A stretch of 7,106 bases of DNA from Mariprofundaceae bacterium (GTDB lineage Bacteria; Pseudomonadota; Zetaproteobacteria; Mariprofundales; Mariprofundaceae): the NCBI GenBank assembly GCA_030950825.1, contig JAUZQT010000167.1, forward strand, positions 1 to 7,106, given 5' to 3'. This document shows positions 5,167 to 7,106 of the stretch, piece by piece. Position numbers and translations under genes: made by a program. The notes beneath the pieces were generated by a model, which ran no database searches, was not told the DNA's origin, and was given only the letters and a program-made list of their open reading frames with translations. Position 1 is the first letter of the stretch. The number at the start of each line of letters is the position of its first letter.

Positions 5167-7106
5167 ATGGCTTTCAATGTGTGGGTGAAATGTCTGCAGA
5201 GATTGTGGCGGAAAGATAAGCCTAAGCCTTTTGAAAATGTGCGCGTGAATGGCATCGCTACCGCCAATAAACTCATGCTTGCGACTGCGTTGAGCATGGG
5301 TTTGATGCTTGGTGGGTGTTCATCTGGTGTTTCCGTCAATGGCACTGCTCAACTTGGATACATTTCGGGCGGAACTGTGAAGTTATTTGATTTATCCAAT
5401 TTAACGCAACCCATTTCCACAACTACAAGCGCCACATCAACCAATCCAATCAATGCAGGCAGTTTTAGCTTTAGCGGCGTTACTTTATCGGCAAATAAAT
5501 ATTACCTTGTTGAAATATCAGGCGGTTTTGATATTGATGTCAATGATGATGGTGTTATCGACACAACTACTCAGGTGGCTCTTAAAGGAAAAGTTTATTC
5601 TTTGGCAAAAGGCAGCGCATTAATTGCGGATAAGATTCGCATCAATACTTTATCGGATATGGCTTATCAGCGCATTAAAGGAAGTCTCTCAACATTAACT
5701 GCGGTTCAAATTGATGCGGCTCTCACCAAGAGTGCTAAAGCCTATCTTTATGATATTGATGGCGATGGAATCATCAATCAAAATGATATTTTAGCCTTTG
5801 ATCCTGTGAAGCACCAGTCGAAAACGATTATGAAGTATAAAGACATACTGAATATTTATGTACCCAAACTACACCGTGGTGATACGGATGCGGTAAAACT
5901 AAGCTCGTTGATGTATTTGGATACACCCAAGATTAGCATTGCCAAAGGTAATATGCAGACCGTTCCTTTTACGGTAAAGGCTTCGATTCAGAATTTGCCT
6001 AAAAACGTCACTGTGAAATGGTTTTTTGACGGTGTGGCGAAACCATCCATTAATGAACCTGTTACAGTCGATGGCATTTATGCAGTCACTGCTAAAATTT
6101 ACCAAGGCACGTCATTATTAAAAACAGTGCAAGCGCAAGTGATTGGCTCAACCAATGTGGCAATTGCCACGGTCAATGTAGACATTACCAAAGACAATAC
6201 TGTGTTTGTAACCGATGCTTCCAAGTCCTCGCTGGCAGGTACACAAATCATTATTCCTAAAGGTGCACTGGCTAAAAACACCATCATTACGATTAAAAAA
6301 TCTTCTATCAACCAGATTCCTGGGACTGGTGGTGTCGGAATCAGTGATGTGATCGTGATGGAACCATCGGGGTTAACGTTTTTCAATCCTGTACAAATCA
6401 GGCTTCCTTACAATCCAAATGTGAATTTAACGGGTAAGGCGGTTCGTATCGCCCGATACAGTGCAAATGGTATGGTGGATTATATTTCGCCATTATTTGT
6501 TGACCAATATACGCATGAAGTTGTTTTTGAAACAGATCATTTTACGACATTTCAGGCTGATACATATTTGTTCAGCAAGTCTGCAGATGAAAAATTTATC
6601 GTTAAATTAAATGCTTCCTTCCCTACATATAATCGGAATATAGCTGCATGGGAACCTATTCTAAATACATACATAGATATTGACGTGAAAAAATTGACTG
6701 TTTATGATTATTTGATGGTATATCTACAAAACAATGACGTTTATAACATATTTAAAACTTCGGGGAGTAACCAGCAGTATGGATCTGCAGCACTGAATGC
6801 GATGTTTCCAGACTCTTTAGAGCTTAGCCGAAATTTTCAAATGTGGAATAACGTTAGAGATGGCTTTGAAATTATGTCACAAATACAAACTATTGGAACA
6901 ACTGCTCAACTAATAGCTGGAGGGGCAGTGTACCAAGCCTTATTAAATAGTATTGGTATATCTACACAGGCTGGAGGGTTCAACCCATATTTGTATAGTC
7001 CTGTTGATGCAGGAACTAAAATCATAACCAGTGTTACCAATTCTAATCGCAATACATTGGTGATACCATTTCTGAGAGTCTTTCCTCATAAAACCCCTAT
7101 TGACTG
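5167..7106 (+). CDS. Large surface lipoprotein with calcium-loop-like motifs and a ZU5-like segment (3' partial)
   Basis: The frame is open for 646 codons and runs off the window. Residues 36-50 are hydrophobic and end in LGGC with Cys51, a lipobox, so the protein is probably exported and lipid-anchored. The 35-residue charged lead before the hydrophobic part is unusually long. Residues about 55-120 look like a beta-rich repeat domain. Two acidic loops, DVNDDGVID (124-132) and DIDGDGIINQND (196-207), resemble EF-hand or dockerin calcium loops. About 255-340 is Ig-like (VKWFFDG). About 346-418 resembles a ZU5 domain (IIIPKGAL, MEPSGLTFFNPVQIRLPY), closed by DHFTTFQA near 455-462. The remaining C-terminal part (to residue 646) is unfamiliar and somewhat more AT-rich. 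A role in adhesion or surface structure is an inference. A single promoter region lies upstream, apart from the mo operon. Confidence 0.8.
   Translation, partial: MAFNVWVKCLQRLWRKDKPKPFENVRVNGIATANKLMLATALSMGLMLGGCSSGVSVNGTAQLGYISGGTVKLFDLSNLTQPISTTTSATSTNPINAGSFSFSGVTLSANKYYLVEISGGFDIDVNDDGVIDTTTQVALKGKVYSLAKGSALIADKIRINTLSDMAYQRIKGSLSTLTAVQIDAALTKSAKAYLYDIDGDGIINQNDILAFDPVKHQSKTIMKYKDILNIYVPKLHRGDTDAVKLSSLMYLDTPKISIAKGNMQTVPFTVKASIQNLPKNVTVKWFFDGVAKPSINEPVTVDGIYAVTAKIYQGTSLLKTVQAQVIGSTNVAIATVNVDITKDNTVFVTDASKSSLAGTQIIIPKGALAKNTIITIKKSSINQIPGTGGVGISDVIVMEPSGLTFFNPVQIRLPYNPNVNLTGKAVRIARYSANGMVDYISPLFVDQYTHEVVFETDHFTTFQADTYLFSKSADEKFIVKLNASFPTYNRNIAAWEPILNTYIDIDVKKLTVYDYLMVYLQNNDVYNIFKTSGSNQQYGSAALNAMFPDSLELSRNFQMWNNVRDGFEIMSQIQTIGTTAQLIAGGAVYQALLNSIGISTQAGGFNPYLYSPVDAGTKIITSVTNSNRNTLVIPFLRVFPHKTPID

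Noticed and set aside
6099..6386. A 95-codon minus-strand reading frame inside the lipoprotein gene
   Set aside because: It is antisense to the ZU5-like segment, which has clear coding character on the + strand; nothing supports a gene on the minus strand.

Overview
The window (7106 bases, moderate to low GC) looks like a chromosomal segment of a proteobacterium. Gene order and protein style fit a gamma- or zetaproteobacterium, but I cannot place it more precisely by eye. Almost everything is on the + strand.

Region 1 (1-619) is the C-terminal end of a molybdenum-dependent nitrate reductase of the assimilatory (NasA) type, ending in a BFD-like [2Fe-2S] domain. Region 2 (about 646-1640) is a compact mobile element. 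It holds one HUH/Y1 transposase of the REP-associated (RAYT) kind, flanked by a 29-bp perfect inverted repeat whose right copy encodes the transposase's last seven codons. A 27-bp tandem duplication enlarges its left end. The element sits between the nitrate reductase gene and the molybdate permease gene modB. Removing it in either of two sensible ways restores one reading frame from an ATGA overlap at the nitrate reductase stop into modB, so it probably landed inside the 5' end of modB.

Region 3 (1650-4872) is a molybdenum supply and cofactor operon: modB, a short divergent modC-like ATPase, moaC, a broken small gene, moaD, moaE and mobB. The genes are overlapping or closely spaced except for a gap of about 60 bases after moaC. 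Together they import molybdate, build molybdopterin (MoaC, MoaD, MoaE) and help convert it to the guanine dinucleotide form (MobB) that a nitrate reductase needs. Between moaC and moaD is an apparent 64-residue gene that reads well only if two compensating frameshifts are allowed. It ends in an ATGA overlap with moaD.

Region 4 (4873-5166) is intergenic, with small hairpins, a possible dispersed repeat, and a C8 tract lying between a TTGACT box and a weak -10 candidate. Region 5 (5167-7106, running off the end) is a long secreted lipoprotein with two calcium-loop-like motifs, an Ig-like stretch and a ZU5-like segment. It is probably a cell-surface protein unrelated to molybdenum.

The points most worth following up are the RAYT insertion that seems to have decapitated modB, the ModC-like ATPase with several altered ABC motifs, the frameshifted small gene in the moa operon, and the possible phase-variable promoter of the surface lipoprotein.
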